A DNA stretch of 64,000 nt, from the NCBI GenBank assembly GCA_050692555.1, contig JBOGVS010000013.1:6383-70382 (forward strand), given 5' to 3'. Below the pieces are notes generated by a model. The model was not told the DNA's origin and ran no database searches. It saw only the letters and a list, made by a program, of their open reading frames with translations. Made by a program: the position numbers and the translations under genes. This document shows, piece by piece, positions 42,515 through 50,685 of this stretch. The stretch comes from DAITPV01 sp050692555. Lineage in GTDB: Bacteria > Actinomycetota > UBA4738 > CALAEC01. Position 1 is the first letter of the stretch, and each line of letters opens with the position of its first letter.

Positions 42515-43663
42515 ATGGAGATCGCGTTCACCGACGAGCAGGAGATGTTGCGGGAATCGGTCCGCAAGCTCCTGGACCGGTACTCGGCGCCAGCCGCAGT
42601 GCGGGAGCTCGAAGACGACCCGGTCGGCTACAGCCCCGACCTGTGGGCGGAGCTGGCGGGGATGGGTCTGCTGGGCCTGACGATCCCCGAGAAGTTCGGC
42701 GGGTCGGAGATGTCCGCCCTGGAGACTGTGATCCTGTACGAGGAGCTCGGCCGGGCCCTGACCCCCTCGCCGCATTTCGTCACCTCGGTGATGGGAGCGG
42801 GCGCATTGCTGGCCGGCGATTCCGACGACCTCCGGGCCGAGTGGCTTCCCCAGATCGCCGAAGGGAAGGCCATCCTGACGACCGCGTGGTTCGAGCCGGA
42901 GAGCAGCTCGGGCCCAGAGGGGATCGGGCTGACGGCAGAGCAGGACGGTGACCGGTTCCGGTTGACCGGGACGAAGATCCTGGTCCCGTTCGCCTCGTCG
43001 GCCACCGGGGTCCTGGTGCTCGGCCGGGAGCTCGACGGCGACGTCGGCCTGTTCCTGGTCGATCCCGCCGGCTCCGTAGTGAACGTGGAGCGGGAGCGGA
43101 CGCTGGCCGCGGACGCCTCGTACCGCATCACGTTCGACGGAGCCGAGGTCGCCGCGTCGGATCGCATCGGCGGCTGGGACGTTTGGCGGGAGACCCTGGT
43201 CGATGGCTTCATCGCCCTCGCTGCGTACGCCCTTGCGGGAGCGGAGCGAGCCCACGAGATGGCCGTGGAATACGCCAAGGAGCGGGTTCAGTTCGGGAAG
43301 CCCATCGGAAGCTTCCAGGCCATCGCCCATCCGCTGGCCGATGCGGCCACCGAGATCGAGGGCGGGAAGACTCTGGTCTACGAGGCGGCGTCGGTGCGAG
43401 CCGGCGGCGGGAACGCGTCAACACTTGCGGCCATGGCCAAGCTGTACGGCTGCGACGTGGTTCGGCGAACCACCAAGCTCGGCCAGCAGGTCCTCGGTGG
43501 GATCGGGTTCACCGTGGACATCGACATGCAGCTCTACTTCCGCCGGGCCAAGCAGCTCGAGCTCACTTGGGGCGACCCGCGGTACCTCGAGGAGCTCATC
43601 GCCGGCGCCGAGCTCGACGCCGACACGCCTTACGTCGGCATCGACGCCGGCCCATCCGTCTAG
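42515..43663 (+). CDS. Acyl-CoA dehydrogenase, beta-type subunit
   Basis: A 382-residue acyl-CoA dehydrogenase: GLLGLTIPEKFGGSEMSALETVILYEELGRAL, YAKERVQFGKPIGSFQAIAHPLAD and LGGIGFTVDIDMQLYFRRAKQL. It lacks the IQR C-terminal motif of the alpha type, like the FadE27/29 group, and may pair with the product of 39190. Last gene of the operon. Confidence 0.88.
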   Translation: MEIAFTDEQEMLRESVRKLLDRYSAPAAVRELEDDPVGYSPDLWAELAGMGLLGLTIPEKFGGSEMSALETVILYEELGRALTPSPHFVTSVMGAGALLAGDSDDLRAEWLPQIAEGKAILTTAWFEPESSSGPEGIGLTAEQDGDRFRLTGTKILVPFASSATGVLVLGRELDGDVGLFLVDPAGSVVNVERERTLAADASYRITFDGAEVAASDRIGGWDVWRETLVDGFIALAAYALAGAERAHEMAVEYAKERVQFGKPIGSFQAIAHPLADAATEIEGGKTLVYEAASVRAGGGNASTLAAMAKLYGCDVVRRTTKLGQQVLGGIGFTVDIDMQLYFRRAKQLELTWGDPRYLEELIAGAELDADTPYVGIDAGPSV

Positions 43664-43686
43664 AGACCCTGGCCGCCGCCGTCCGC

Positions 43687-44301
43687 ATGGCGGTACCCGC
43701 TGGTCGTTGTCAAAGAGGCCAGCTCACGCAACGCATAGGATACGAAGTACATGTTGATGTTCGCGCGGGCAAGGGAGGATGTACTTTAGGATGGCGGAAA
43801 TGGTTGCGACGTCGCCACGCTGCGGAGACGTCTGGCAATTTGGCCAAGCCAGGGGAAGGCATTCTCCTCGAGCAGAGTCACGCGATTGACCTAGGGGATG
43901 TCCAAAACCTGTACGCACTGTTGGCAGCCATAGATGAGGTCATGCCTAGTGAGGCCACTCTCTACATCGAGGGGACCAGCCTTTCCTCCGATGTTCGATC
44001 CTTTCTCGAATCGCACGACTCGGACGAGAGTCGATCGGTTGCAAGAGGTACTCGTTTGCCTCGACCAAGAGCATTCCACCTGCCTCTTACGGGTTCGAAC
44101 CTCAAGGGGCTAAGGGAGCTGGCAGAGGCCCATGCGGAGCCTGAGGTCTGCGACCACCTAGTCGTCTACCAGGGGGACCAGGTGCTTCTGTCCGCGTACG
44201 ACGCGGGATTCAGCCACGTCTACGTGTCTCGTGATCTATCCGCGGAAGAGGTTGAGCAACTCCGTACCCGTCTGTCACCACATGCGGGTCCGTCCTCGTA
44301 A
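43687..44301 (+). CDS. Unrecognised small protein of low-G+C composition
   Basis: A frame of up to 204 residues with no recognised domain. The convincing part starts near QSHAIDLGDVQNLYALLAAI and runs through LYIEGTSLSSDVRSFLESHD, FHLPLTGSNLKGLRELAEAH and VVYQGDQVLLSAYDAGFSHVYVSRDLSAE. The N terminus is uncertain: ATG 43687 gives a basic, unlikely lead, and a TTG near 43802 is an alternative. Base composition drops sharply relative to the operon before it, a sign of a transferred gene or decaying insertion. Soluble, cytoplasmic. Confidence 0.5.
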   Translation: MAVPAGRCQRGQLTQRIGYEVHVDVRAGKGGCTLGWRKWLRRRHAAETSGNLAKPGEGILLEQSHAIDLGDVQNLYALLAAIDEVMPSEATLYIEGTSLSSDVRSFLESHDSDESRSVARGTRLPRPRAFHLPLTGSNLKGLRELAEAHAEPEVCDHLVVYQGDQVLLSAYDAGFSHVYVSRDLSAEEVEQLRTRLSPHAGPSS

Positions 44302-44317
44302 CCGACCTTTCAGTCGG
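44302..44317. terminator. Short hairpin between convergent genes
   Basis: CCGAC and GTCGG flank a CTTTCA loop, at the meeting point of the gene ending at 44301 and the minus-strand gene ending at 44310. A 5-bp stem is weak; it could serve both directions. Confidence 0.3.
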
Positions 44318-45416
44318 CAGGGAGGATCTTGACATTGTGGCGCTTGGCGTCGCCAGCCATGAACGTGAGGAGCTTTCCGCCTTCCTCAGTTAGTGCCGCG
44401 CGTTCGACTGTTCGGAGCTTCCCGAAGTGCTGGACGACCAGGGTCGCGGTGTCGCCGCTCCGCACGATCTTCCATCCGGCGCGACCGAAGCCGTCGATGA
44501 GCACGCCGCTGCCCAGCTCACCCGTGTTGAACCGCTGACGGAACTCCTCGATGACGATCCGGCTTCGGTCGGCATGGCCCAGGAATGCGTTGTCGTACAC
44601 CGGCATGAACCGTGGCGGTGCTGGTGTGTCTAGGTCGGGGAGGGGAGCGTCGGGCAGGTCGAACAGCTCACGTCCTGCCTCATCACGGAAGGTCCGGAGC
44701 CGAGGCCGCAGCCCCTCGAAGACCTCTCGCAGGCCGGTGATGCTCGACCAGTTCCGCATGTCGGCCACCGAGGCCGGACCGTACGCTGCCAGATAACGCA
44801 GGGCCATGCGCTCGAGGGAAGAGCGGGGATCGAGGGACTTCCCCAACCAGGCTTCCACCGTGGTCCACGCGGCCCGTCCGGTCCTGCCCCATACCCCTCG
44901 AGGGGGAACCTGGACCAGGGGCACCAGGTAGCGGATCGCGAGAGACAGGGAGAAGGGATCGCGTTCGGGCCACCTCTCGGCAAGCAGCTTGCCGAGCTGG
45001 CTCGCGGACAGAGGCTGCTCCTCCAGCGCTTCCCGGCCGGCGACGACGAGGGCCTTCATATCGATGCCTGCGAGGCTCCGGCCGAATCGAGACCCGGCCC
45101 AGTCCCGCTCGTGGAGGGCCTGCGCCAGAGGGCGGAGCGCCAGACAATCGCGAGCGGTGACCAGGTGGATGGTTCCGCGCAGGAACGAGATGCGCACCGC
45201 CTCCCGGTTCGTCAGGAGGTCGGCGAGCTCCTCCGGCCGAAAGCCCTCCAGCCTGGTCCACAGGCCGACGTACGGATCGCCGGGCTCCTGGGCCTGCATG
45301 CCCACCAGCCCCTCGATGGTCTCGGCGGCGCTCAGTCTCCACCGGCGGAGGAGGAGCTGCCGCTCGAGGAGCGCGCGGTTGAGCGCTCGAACGCTGAGCG
45401 TCTTGGCCTGCGCCAC
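44310..45416 (-). CDS. Winged-helix DNA glycosylase of the AlkZ (HTH_42) family
   Basis: A 368-residue protein of the winged-helix family that includes AlkZ and YcaQ, monofunctional glycosylases that unhook interstrand crosslinks or remove bulky alkylated bases. The catalytic QxQ motif is visible at residues 41-43 in LVGMQAQEPGDPYVGLW. Other family segments are ISFLRGTIHLVTARDCLALR, GRTGRAAWTTVEAWLG, AYGPASVADMRNWSSI and DNAFLGHADRSRIV. GTG 45416 was chosen at the start of the conserved lead (LSVRALNRALLERQLLL). Last gene of an operon with an epoxide hydrolase and an exporter. Confidence 0.82.
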   Translation of the reverse strand: MAQAKTLSVRALNRALLERQLLLRRWRLSAAETIEGLVGMQAQEPGDPYVGLWTRLEGFRPEELADLLTNREAVRISFLRGTIHLVTARDCLALRPLAQALHERDWAGSRFGRSLAGIDMKALVVAGREALEEQPLSASQLGKLLAERWPERDPFSLSLAIRYLVPLVQVPPRGVWGRTGRAAWTTVEAWLGKSLDPRSSLERMALRYLAAYGPASVADMRNWSSITGLREVFEGLRPRLRTFRDEAGRELFDLPDAPLPDLDTPAPPRFMPVYDNAFLGHADRSRIVIEEFRQRFNTGELGSGVLIDGFGRAGWKIVRSGDTATLVVQHFGKLRTVERAALTEEGGKLLTFMAGDAKRHNVKILPAD

Positions 45417-45421
45417 CCGAG

Positions 45422-46582
45422 CTAGCGGAGCTTGCGGAAGAACTCCCGCACGTCTCCGACGAGCAGGTCGGGCGCCTCCATGGCGGCGAAGTGGCCGCCC
45501 CGGTCGAACTCCGACCAGTGCACGATGTTGTTGCCCTGCTCGGAGTACCGGCGGATGGCCACGTCCTCGGCGAAATTCGCCACCCCGGTCGGTGTCGGCC
45601 CGGGCTCCGCTCCCCACGATCCCGAGTGCATGCCCTCGTAGTAGATCTGAGCCGACGATCCGGCCGTGCCGGTGAGCCAGTAGAGCATCACGTTGGTCAG
45701 CATGTGGTCGCGGTCTACGGCGTCCTCGGGGACCTCCGCGTCGTGGGTCCACTCCTTGAACTTCTCCACGATCCACGCCAGCTGGCCCACCGGCGAGTCG
45801 TTCAGCCCGTACGCCAATGTCTGCGGCCGTGTCGACTGGATCTGGAAGTACCCGGTCATCTGAGACAGGTAGTTGTTGAGGCGGTCGAGTCGCACCTTCT
45901 CCGCATCGGTGAGCGAGGCAACCTCGTCCGGACTCGGACCCATGGGTATGAACCCCACGGTCGCCGCGTTCACGTGAACCCCGACCACGTGATCCGGGTC
46001 GACTCGCCCGAGCTCGGGAGAGACCATGGCGCCCCAGTCGCCACCCTGGGCGCCGTAGCGCTCGTACCCCAGGCGGCTCATCAGCTCCGCCCATGCCCGG
46101 GCCACCCGGTTGGCTGTCCACCCCGCGTCCCTGGTGGGGCCGGAGAATCCGAAGCCGGGGATCGACGGGATCACCAGGTCGAACGCGTCGGCAGGGTCGC
46201 CACCGTGAGATCCGGGATCGCTGAGAGGCCCGATCACCTCGACGAACTCCACGAACGAGCCCGGCCACCCATGGGTGAGCACGAGGGGGAGGGCGTTGGC
46301 CTCGGGGGAGCGGACGTGGAGGAAGTGGACGTTGGCGCCGTCGATGGTCGTGGTGAACTGGGGAAGCTCGTTGAGCGTGGCCTCCTGCTTCCGCCAGTCG
46401 TAGGCGGTCCGCCAGTATTCGGCCAGCCCCTTCAGGTAGTCGACCGGCACTCCCCGACTCCACCCCACATCGGCTAGCTCGTCCGGCCACCGCGTTCGTG
46501 CCAGGCGGTCCCGGAGATCGGCCAGGTCGGCGTCGGGGATGTCGATTCGGAACGAACTGATGTCTCGGTCATCCGTTGCCAT
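45422..46582 (-). CDS. Epoxide hydrolase (alpha/beta hydrolase with EHN domain)
   Basis: Opens epoxides to diols in the cytoplasm. The 386-residue product has the N-terminal EHN domain (about 1-110, RIDIPDADLADLRDRLARTRWPDE) typical of microsomal-type epoxide hydrolases, the HGWPGSFVEFVEVIGPL oxyanion segment, the nucleophile elbow YGAQGGDWGAMVS with Asp, and the C-terminal GGHFAAMEAPDLLVGDVREFF with the catalytic His. It lies between exporter and glycosylase genes (5 nt to the glycosylase). Confidence 0.9.
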   Translation of the reverse strand: MATDDRDISSFRIDIPDADLADLRDRLARTRWPDELADVGWSRGVPVDYLKGLAEYWRTAYDWRKQEATLNELPQFTTTIDGANVHFLHVRSPEANALPLVLTHGWPGSFVEFVEVIGPLSDPGSHGGDPADAFDLVIPSIPGFGFSGPTRDAGWTANRVARAWAELMSRLGYERYGAQGGDWGAMVSPELGRVDPDHVVGVHVNAATVGFIPMGPSPDEVASLTDAEKVRLDRLNNYLSQMTGYFQIQSTRPQTLAYGLNDSPVGQLAWIVEKFKEWTHDAEVPEDAVDRDHMLTNVMLYWLTGTAGSSAQIYYEGMHSGSWGAEPGPTPTGVANFAEDVAIRRYSEQGNNIVHWSEFDRGGHFAAMEAPDLLVGDVREFFRKLR

Positions 46583-46618
46583 TGCCGTCTCCCTTCTTCC
46601 GTTTCGTCCGCGGGCGCG

Positions 46619-47407
46619 CTAGACGCGGCGACGGTACCGGGCGATTGTCAACGTGGCGAACACCGCGGTGATCCCCACCAGCCAGATCAGCGACTTGATC
46701 GCCGGTTCCGCCACTGCTCCACCGAGCATCAGCCCACGGGTGGCGTCGATGACGTGTGTGAGCGGGTTCACCTTCGCGAACGCCTCGAGCCACCCGGGCA
46801 TGGTCTCCGGTCGCACGAACGCGGAGCTCACGAAGCTGATCGGCAGGATGATCAGGAATCCCCACGTGTTCACGGACTCCGGGCTCTTGGCGGTGATCCC
46901 GATGAACGCCATCGGCCAGCACATCGCCAGGCCGAACGCCGCGACCAGGAGGAACGCTCCCAGCGCGCCGAGGAATCCGCCCTCGAACCGGAACCCCAGC
47001 AGGACGCCGACGCCCACCATGATCAGCACGCTCCACACGATCCGGACCCCGTCGGCCGCGATCCGGCCGGAGATCACCGCGGACCGGGCGATGGGGAGCG
47101 AGCGGAACCGGTCCACCAGGCCCTGGTTGAAGTCCTTGTTCAGTCCCAGCGCCGTGGTGAACGGAGTGAACGCGATCCCCTGAACCAGGATCCCCGGGAG
47201 GGCGAACTGGAGATACTGGCTGCTGGATCCGGCGATGGCGCCGCCGAACACGTACACGAACAGCACCAGGAACATGATCGGCTGGATGGACATCTCCACC
47301 AGCTGCTCCGGGTTGGCCTTGATGTGCAGCAGGTTCCGTCGGGCGATCGTGAGCGTGTTGGTGAAGGCGTTCACGCGTCCGGTGGGTGCGAGTGTGGCGG
47401 TGCTCAC
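46619..47407 (-). CDS. ABC-2 type transporter permease (DrrB-like)
   Basis: Membrane component of a daunorubicin-resistance-type exporter, 262 residues with about six hydrophobic helices. NLLHIKANPEQLVEMSIQPIMFLVLFVYVFGG and PGILVQGIAFTPFTTALGLNKDFNQGLVDRFRSLPI are the typical DrrB start; the SFVSSAFVRPETMPGWLEAFAKVNPLTHVIDATRGL loop is the ABC-2 signature. The GTG start overlaps the stop of the ATPase gene. Confidence 0.9.
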   Translation of the reverse strand: MSTATLAPTGRVNAFTNTLTIARRNLLHIKANPEQLVEMSIQPIMFLVLFVYVFGGAIAGSSSQYLQFALPGILVQGIAFTPFTTALGLNKDFNQGLVDRFRSLPIARSAVISGRIAADGVRIVWSVLIMVGVGVLLGFRFEGGFLGALGAFLLVAAFGLAMCWPMAFIGITAKSPESVNTWGFLIILPISFVSSAFVRPETMPGWLEAFAKVNPLTHVIDATRGLMLGGAVAEPAIKSLIWLVGITAVFATLTIARYRRRV

Positions 47408-48387
47408 GTCCGGCTCCTCTCGGTCTCTTCGTCGGCCTCAGACTGATCCTCGGCCAGGTGCCCGGTGACGGCCAGGAACACCTCGTCCAGGCTCGGACGG
47501 CGGAGCGACAGGTCGTCGACCGTGATGCCCGCGTCGTCGAGCTTCCTGACCACTTGACCCAGCGCCGAGCGATCGTTGATGGTCACCGTGACCAGCTGCC
47601 CGTCGGTGTAGGTTCCTTCGTCCCCGGAGGCGAAATCGGCCAGGATCCTCTCGGTGGCCGCGACGTCCTCTGGATCCTCGGGGCGGGCCTGGAGGACCTG
47701 TCCTCCGACGCGGGTCTTGAGCTGCTGTGGCGTTCCCGCGGCGATCACCTTGCCGCGGTCGACGACCACGATCTCCTCGGCGAGCCGGTCGGCCTCCTCG
47801 AGGTACTGCGTGGTGAGCAGGACCGTGGTTCCCTCCGCGACCAGCCGCCGGATCATATTCCACAGCTCGACCCGGCTCCGAGGGTCGAGGCCCGTGGTTG
47901 GCTCGTCCAGGTAGAGGAACCGCGGCCGTCCGACCAGGCTGGCGGCCAGGTCCAGGCGACGCCGCATGCCACCGGAGTACGTCTTCACCAGCTTCGTGGC
48001 GGCGTCGGCCAGGTCGAAGGACTCCAGGAGCTCCCTCGCCCGGGCCCTGGCGTCGGCCGGGGGGAAGCCGAGCAGCCGTCCGATCATGTAAAGGTTCTCC
48101 TGGCCCGACAGCAGCTCGTCCACCGCTGCGTACTGACCGGTGAGCCCGATCAGCTTGCGTACCTCTCCGGGCTGGCTGACCACGTCGTAGCCGCCCACCG
48201 ACGCTCGGCCGGAGTCGGGGCGGAGCAGGGTGGACAGGATCCGGATCGCCGTGGTCTTCCCGGCTCCGTTGGGGCCGAGCAACCCGAACACCGTCCCCTC
48301 GCGGGCCACCATGTCGATGCCGTCCAGGGCTCGAACGCTCCCGAACGTCTTGACCAGGCCCTCGGCCTCGATCGCAGAGCTCGTCAT
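47404..48387 (-). CDS. ABC transporter ATPase (DrrA-like)
   Basis: Energy-coupling subunit of the exporter, 327 residues. Walker A LLGPNGAGKTTAIRIL (about 33-48), Q-loop, signature KTYSGGMRRRLDLAASLVG, Walker B RFLYLDEPTTGLDPRSR, H-loop LLTTQYLEEADRLAEEI and a C-terminal regulatory region (about 240-310) typical of the daunorubicin-resistance DrrA group. First gene of the four-gene operon on this strand; the three MarR operators lie upstream. Confidence 0.92.
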   Translation of the reverse strand: MTSSAIEAEGLVKTFGSVRALDGIDMVAREGTVFGLLGPNGAGKTTAIRILSTLLRPDSGRASVGGYDVVSQPGEVRKLIGLTGQYAAVDELLSGQENLYMIGRLLGFPPADARARARELLESFDLADAATKLVKTYSGGMRRRLDLAASLVGRPRFLYLDEPTTGLDPRSRVELWNMIRRLVAEGTTVLLTTQYLEEADRLAEEIVVVDRGKVIAAGTPQQLKTRVGGQVLQARPEDPEDVAATERILADFASGDEGTYTDGQLVTVTINDRSALGQVVRKLDDAGITVDDLSLRRPSLDEVFLAVTGHLAEDQSEADEETERSRT

Positions 48388-48474
48388 CGCATCTCCTTTC
48401 GCATCCTCATCTCCAACCCGCCCATAGGAGGGGTGTTCCCGCCTGGATTGTGACGTTAGTCACGACTCCTGTGG

Positions 48475-48490
48475 TGACAGGATGCTGTCA
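48475..48490. promoter_or_regulatory. MarR operator A
   Basis: TGACAGGATGCTGTCA, 6-bp perfect arms, 4-bp spacer. First of three near-identical palindromes between the exporter operon and marR. Confidence 0.7.
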
Positions 48491-48511
48491 TCTGTGGGAA
48501 CTTATCAGGAA

Positions 48512-48527
48512 CGACAGCACGCTGTCA
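48512..48527. promoter_or_regulatory. MarR operator B
   Basis: CGACAGCACGCTGTCA, one mismatch in the arms. Thirty-seven bp from operator A. Confidence 0.65.
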
Positions 48528-48575
48528 AATCCCGGAGACCCGCGTGGCGGGTTTCTTGGCGAAGGGTGGAGGCCA

Positions 48576-48591
48576 TGACAGAATGCTGTCA
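48576..48591. promoter_or_regulatory. MarR operator C, overlapping the marR start codon
   Basis: TGACAGAATGCTGTCA, perfect arms; its last base is the A of the regulator's ATG. It would give direct autorepression. Confidence 0.7.
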
Positions 48592-49082
48592 TGAGCGAGA
48601 CAGCTCGAAGGGTCCAGACCCAGGGTCGGCGAACCCTCGCGGGTGATGCGTTCAGCGAGCTCGTGGTCCTGGTGTTCCGGCTCCAGGGACTCCTGTCGGC
48701 GGAAGGGGATCGGCTGGCCAGGCCCCAGGGCCAGACCAGCGCCCGATGGCGGGTCCTGGCCATGGTGGAGGGCGGCTCCGCCACCGTCGCCCAGATCGCC
48801 AGGGCATGGGGGCTGGCGCGACAGAGCGTCCAGCGGGTGGCCGATGCCCTGGTGAAAGACGGGCTGGCCGTCTACAAGGCCAACCCCGGCCATCGCCGCG
48901 CCCAGCTCATCCAGCTGACGCCCCGCGGACGTTCGGCCCTCCGCGCCATCCAGGGGGCCCAGAAGATCTGGGCCAACGAGCTCGGGGCGAAGCTCGGCGA
49001 GACGGATCTCCGGCGTGCGAGCGCGGTTCTCACCCGGGTCCTCGAGGCCCTGAGCAGAACCGAGAGCGCCGAGCCCGCTTAG
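48591..49082 (+). CDS. MarR family transcriptional regulator
   Basis: A 163-residue regulator. The winged helix is ARWRVLAMVEGGSATVAQIARAWGLARQSVQRVADALVKDGLA (about 50-93) with the wing AVYKANPGHRRAQLIQLTPRGRSAL. MarR dimers bind inverted repeats such as the three TGACAG-N4-CTGTCA sites directly upstream, so it most likely represses both itself and the divergent exporter, epoxide hydrolase and glycosylase operon until a small toxic molecule binds. Confidence 0.9.
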   Translation: MSETARRVQTQGRRTLAGDAFSELVVLVFRLQGLLSAEGDRLARPQGQTSARWRVLAMVEGGSATVAQIARAWGLARQSVQRVADALVKDGLAVYKANPGHRRAQLIQLTPRGRSALRAIQGAQKIWANELGAKLGETDLRRASAVLTRVLEALSRTESAEPA

Positions 49083-49510
49083 TCGTGGTCCTTCCTCCAG
49101 GGCCCCTGTCCGTATATCCGCTCGACGGTGACGTGGACGACCACCCCATCGCGCACCTCGCGCATCGGGTACTTGTGTCCCGGGCCTATGTACAACTCCG
49201 CCAGGCGGTCCATCACCGCAAGCGCCCCACCTTCGGTGATGGTCGCCTTGCCTTCGATCACCAGGTATGGATGGAGGCCCTCGCCGGTGTGTTCCTTGGC
49301 CTGGAACGACAGGGCCACGCGCGGATCCCGTCGCATGTTCTCCAGCTTGCGTTGGTCCAGGTAGAAGAACGTGGCCATGACGATCTCGTCGCCGTCGAAC
49401 CCGGCCCACGAGAGGGTCACATGGGGAGTGCCGTCCGGGTCGATGGTGGCCGCGTGGGCCAGCGGCCCGGTGGCCAGGAACTCCCGAACCGCGTTGGGGA
49501 TCTCGGTCAC
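49079..49510 (-). CDS. PPOX class F420-dependent (pyridoxamine-oxidase fold) protein
   Basis: A 143-residue split beta-barrel flavin/F420 protein: VREFLATGPLAHAATIDPDGTPHVTLSWAGFDGDEI, DQRKLENMRRDPRVALSFQAKE and HPYLVIEGKATITEGGALAVMDRLAELY. This matches the F420-dependent reductase/TIGR03618-type group. Substrate unknown. GTG 49510 overlaps the stop of the methyltransferase gene, with which it forms an operon. Confidence 0.85.
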   Translation of the reverse strand: MTEIPNAVREFLATGPLAHAATIDPDGTPHVTLSWAGFDGDEIVMATFFYLDQRKLENMRRDPRVALSFQAKEHTGEGLHPYLVIEGKATITEGGALAVMDRLAELYIGPGHKYPMREVRDGVVVHVTVERIYGQGPWRKDHD

Positions 49511-50592
49511 GCATCCCTCCTCACCAGGCGATAGAACCGCCAGTAGTCCGTCTCGATCGGGAGGATCTCCACGTCTGCGAAGCCCGCTTCGACGGCGTAG
49601 CCGCGAAGGACCGACGGGCGCATCACGGTTCCGGTGGCGGCGGACTGCGGGTCACCCATGGCCCCAGGGAGGCACGAGATCACGCTCCAGGCGTACTCGT
49701 ACTGCTCGCGCTCGGGAGCCGGGGCGGTGAATTCCTCCTCGGCCAGCTCGTCGACCACCAGGAGTGTGCCGCTCTCGTTGAGGAGCTCGCGAGCCGCCCG
49801 GAGGACATCAACTGGTTGGGTCATGTCGTGCAGCGCTTCGATGATGATCACCAGGTCGTAGCCGCCGGACTCGCGGAGGTCGGCACCGTCGGTGAGGAGG
49901 AAACGCACCCGGTCCGAAAGGCCCGCCTCCCCGGCATGCCGCTGGGCCGGCTCGATCACATCCGGGTCGAGATCGAAGCCGTCCACCGCGATCTTGGGGT
50001 AGGCCTGGGCCATGGCGATGCTCGACCAGCCGGTCCCGCACGCCACGTCCGCCACTCGTGCGGGCGGATCGGCACGGAGACGCGCGTCCACGTCCGGGAT
50101 GGCCGGGAGCCATTCCTTCCCCAGGGGGTTGAGGAAGATCGCCCGGTTGGCTTCGGCCCTGCCCTCCGGCTCCCAGGCCAGCGGCGGTAACCCGGTTCCT
50201 CGTCGGAACGCCTCTACCAGCTCCGGCAGCCGGCGTGCTCCTCGGACCACGTCGACGCCCCGGACCCCCTGGTATCGGAGGTCGTCCCGGTCGGCCAGGA
50301 CGGGAACATGTTCAGGTGGGAGCCGGAACTTCCGAGTCTGCGGTTCCGCCTTCGGGTCATCCACCTCCAGGAGGCCGCTGGCGGCGTGGTGCTCGAGCCA
50401 CTCCCGAACGTATCGCTCGGTGGTGCCGGTCTGATCAGCGAGCTCTGACGAGGTGGCGGGTCCGTGATCCGCGAGAGCTCGGTACAGACCCAGGCGCTGT
50501 CCGAGATACACGGTGTACAGCTCCACAGCCCCGTGAGCGTCTTTGAGCAGACGGTCGGCCAGGGACTGCGATCGATCTTCGTCAGTGTTCAT
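49507..50592 (-). CDS. Class I SAM-dependent methyltransferase with N-terminal winged helix
   Basis: A 361-residue protein. Residues of about 10-95 form a dimerisation/winged-helix domain (LYTVYLGQRLGLYRALADHGPATSSELADQTGTTERYVREWLEHH), and the rest is a Rossmann methyltransferase with motif I VADVACGTGWSSIAMA and post-I VDGFDLDPDVI. The motif IIIEALHDM follows. The acceptor is unknown. ATG 50592 was chosen because TACCAT lies 8 nt upstream on the minus strand; an upstream ATG at 50619 is in frame. Confidence 0.87.
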   Translation of the reverse strand: MNTDEDRSQSLADRLLKDAHGAVELYTVYLGQRLGLYRALADHGPATSSELADQTGTTERYVREWLEHHAASGLLEVDDPKAEPQTRKFRLPPEHVPVLADRDDLRYQGVRGVDVVRGARRLPELVEAFRRGTGLPPLAWEPEGRAEANRAIFLNPLGKEWLPAIPDVDARLRADPPARVADVACGTGWSSIAMAQAYPKIAVDGFDLDPDVIEPAQRHAGEAGLSDRVRFLLTDGADLRESGGYDLVIIIEALHDMTQPVDVLRAARELLNESGTLLVVDELAEEEFTAPAPEREQYEYAWSVISCLPGAMGDPQSAATGTVMRPSVLRGYAVEAGFADVEILPIETDYWRFYRLVRRDA

Positions 50593-50625
50593 GACTGTCG
50601 ATGGTATTGCCTGCGCCAAGAAGAG

Positions 50626-50653
50626 GAGCGGGCCCTCCTGAGAGGACCCGCTC
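50626..50653. terminator. Strong hairpin terminator
   Basis: GAGCGGG and CCCGCTC form a 7-bp stem, continued by CCTC/GAGG around a 4-nt loop with one mismatch. It lies 3' of the minus-strand secreted-protein gene (ends at 50686) and upstream of the methyltransferase. On the minus strand it is followed by TCCTCTTCTT. Confidence 0.6.
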
Positions 50654-50685
50654 CCATCCCTACCTGCCGGCTACCGCCGGCGGGG

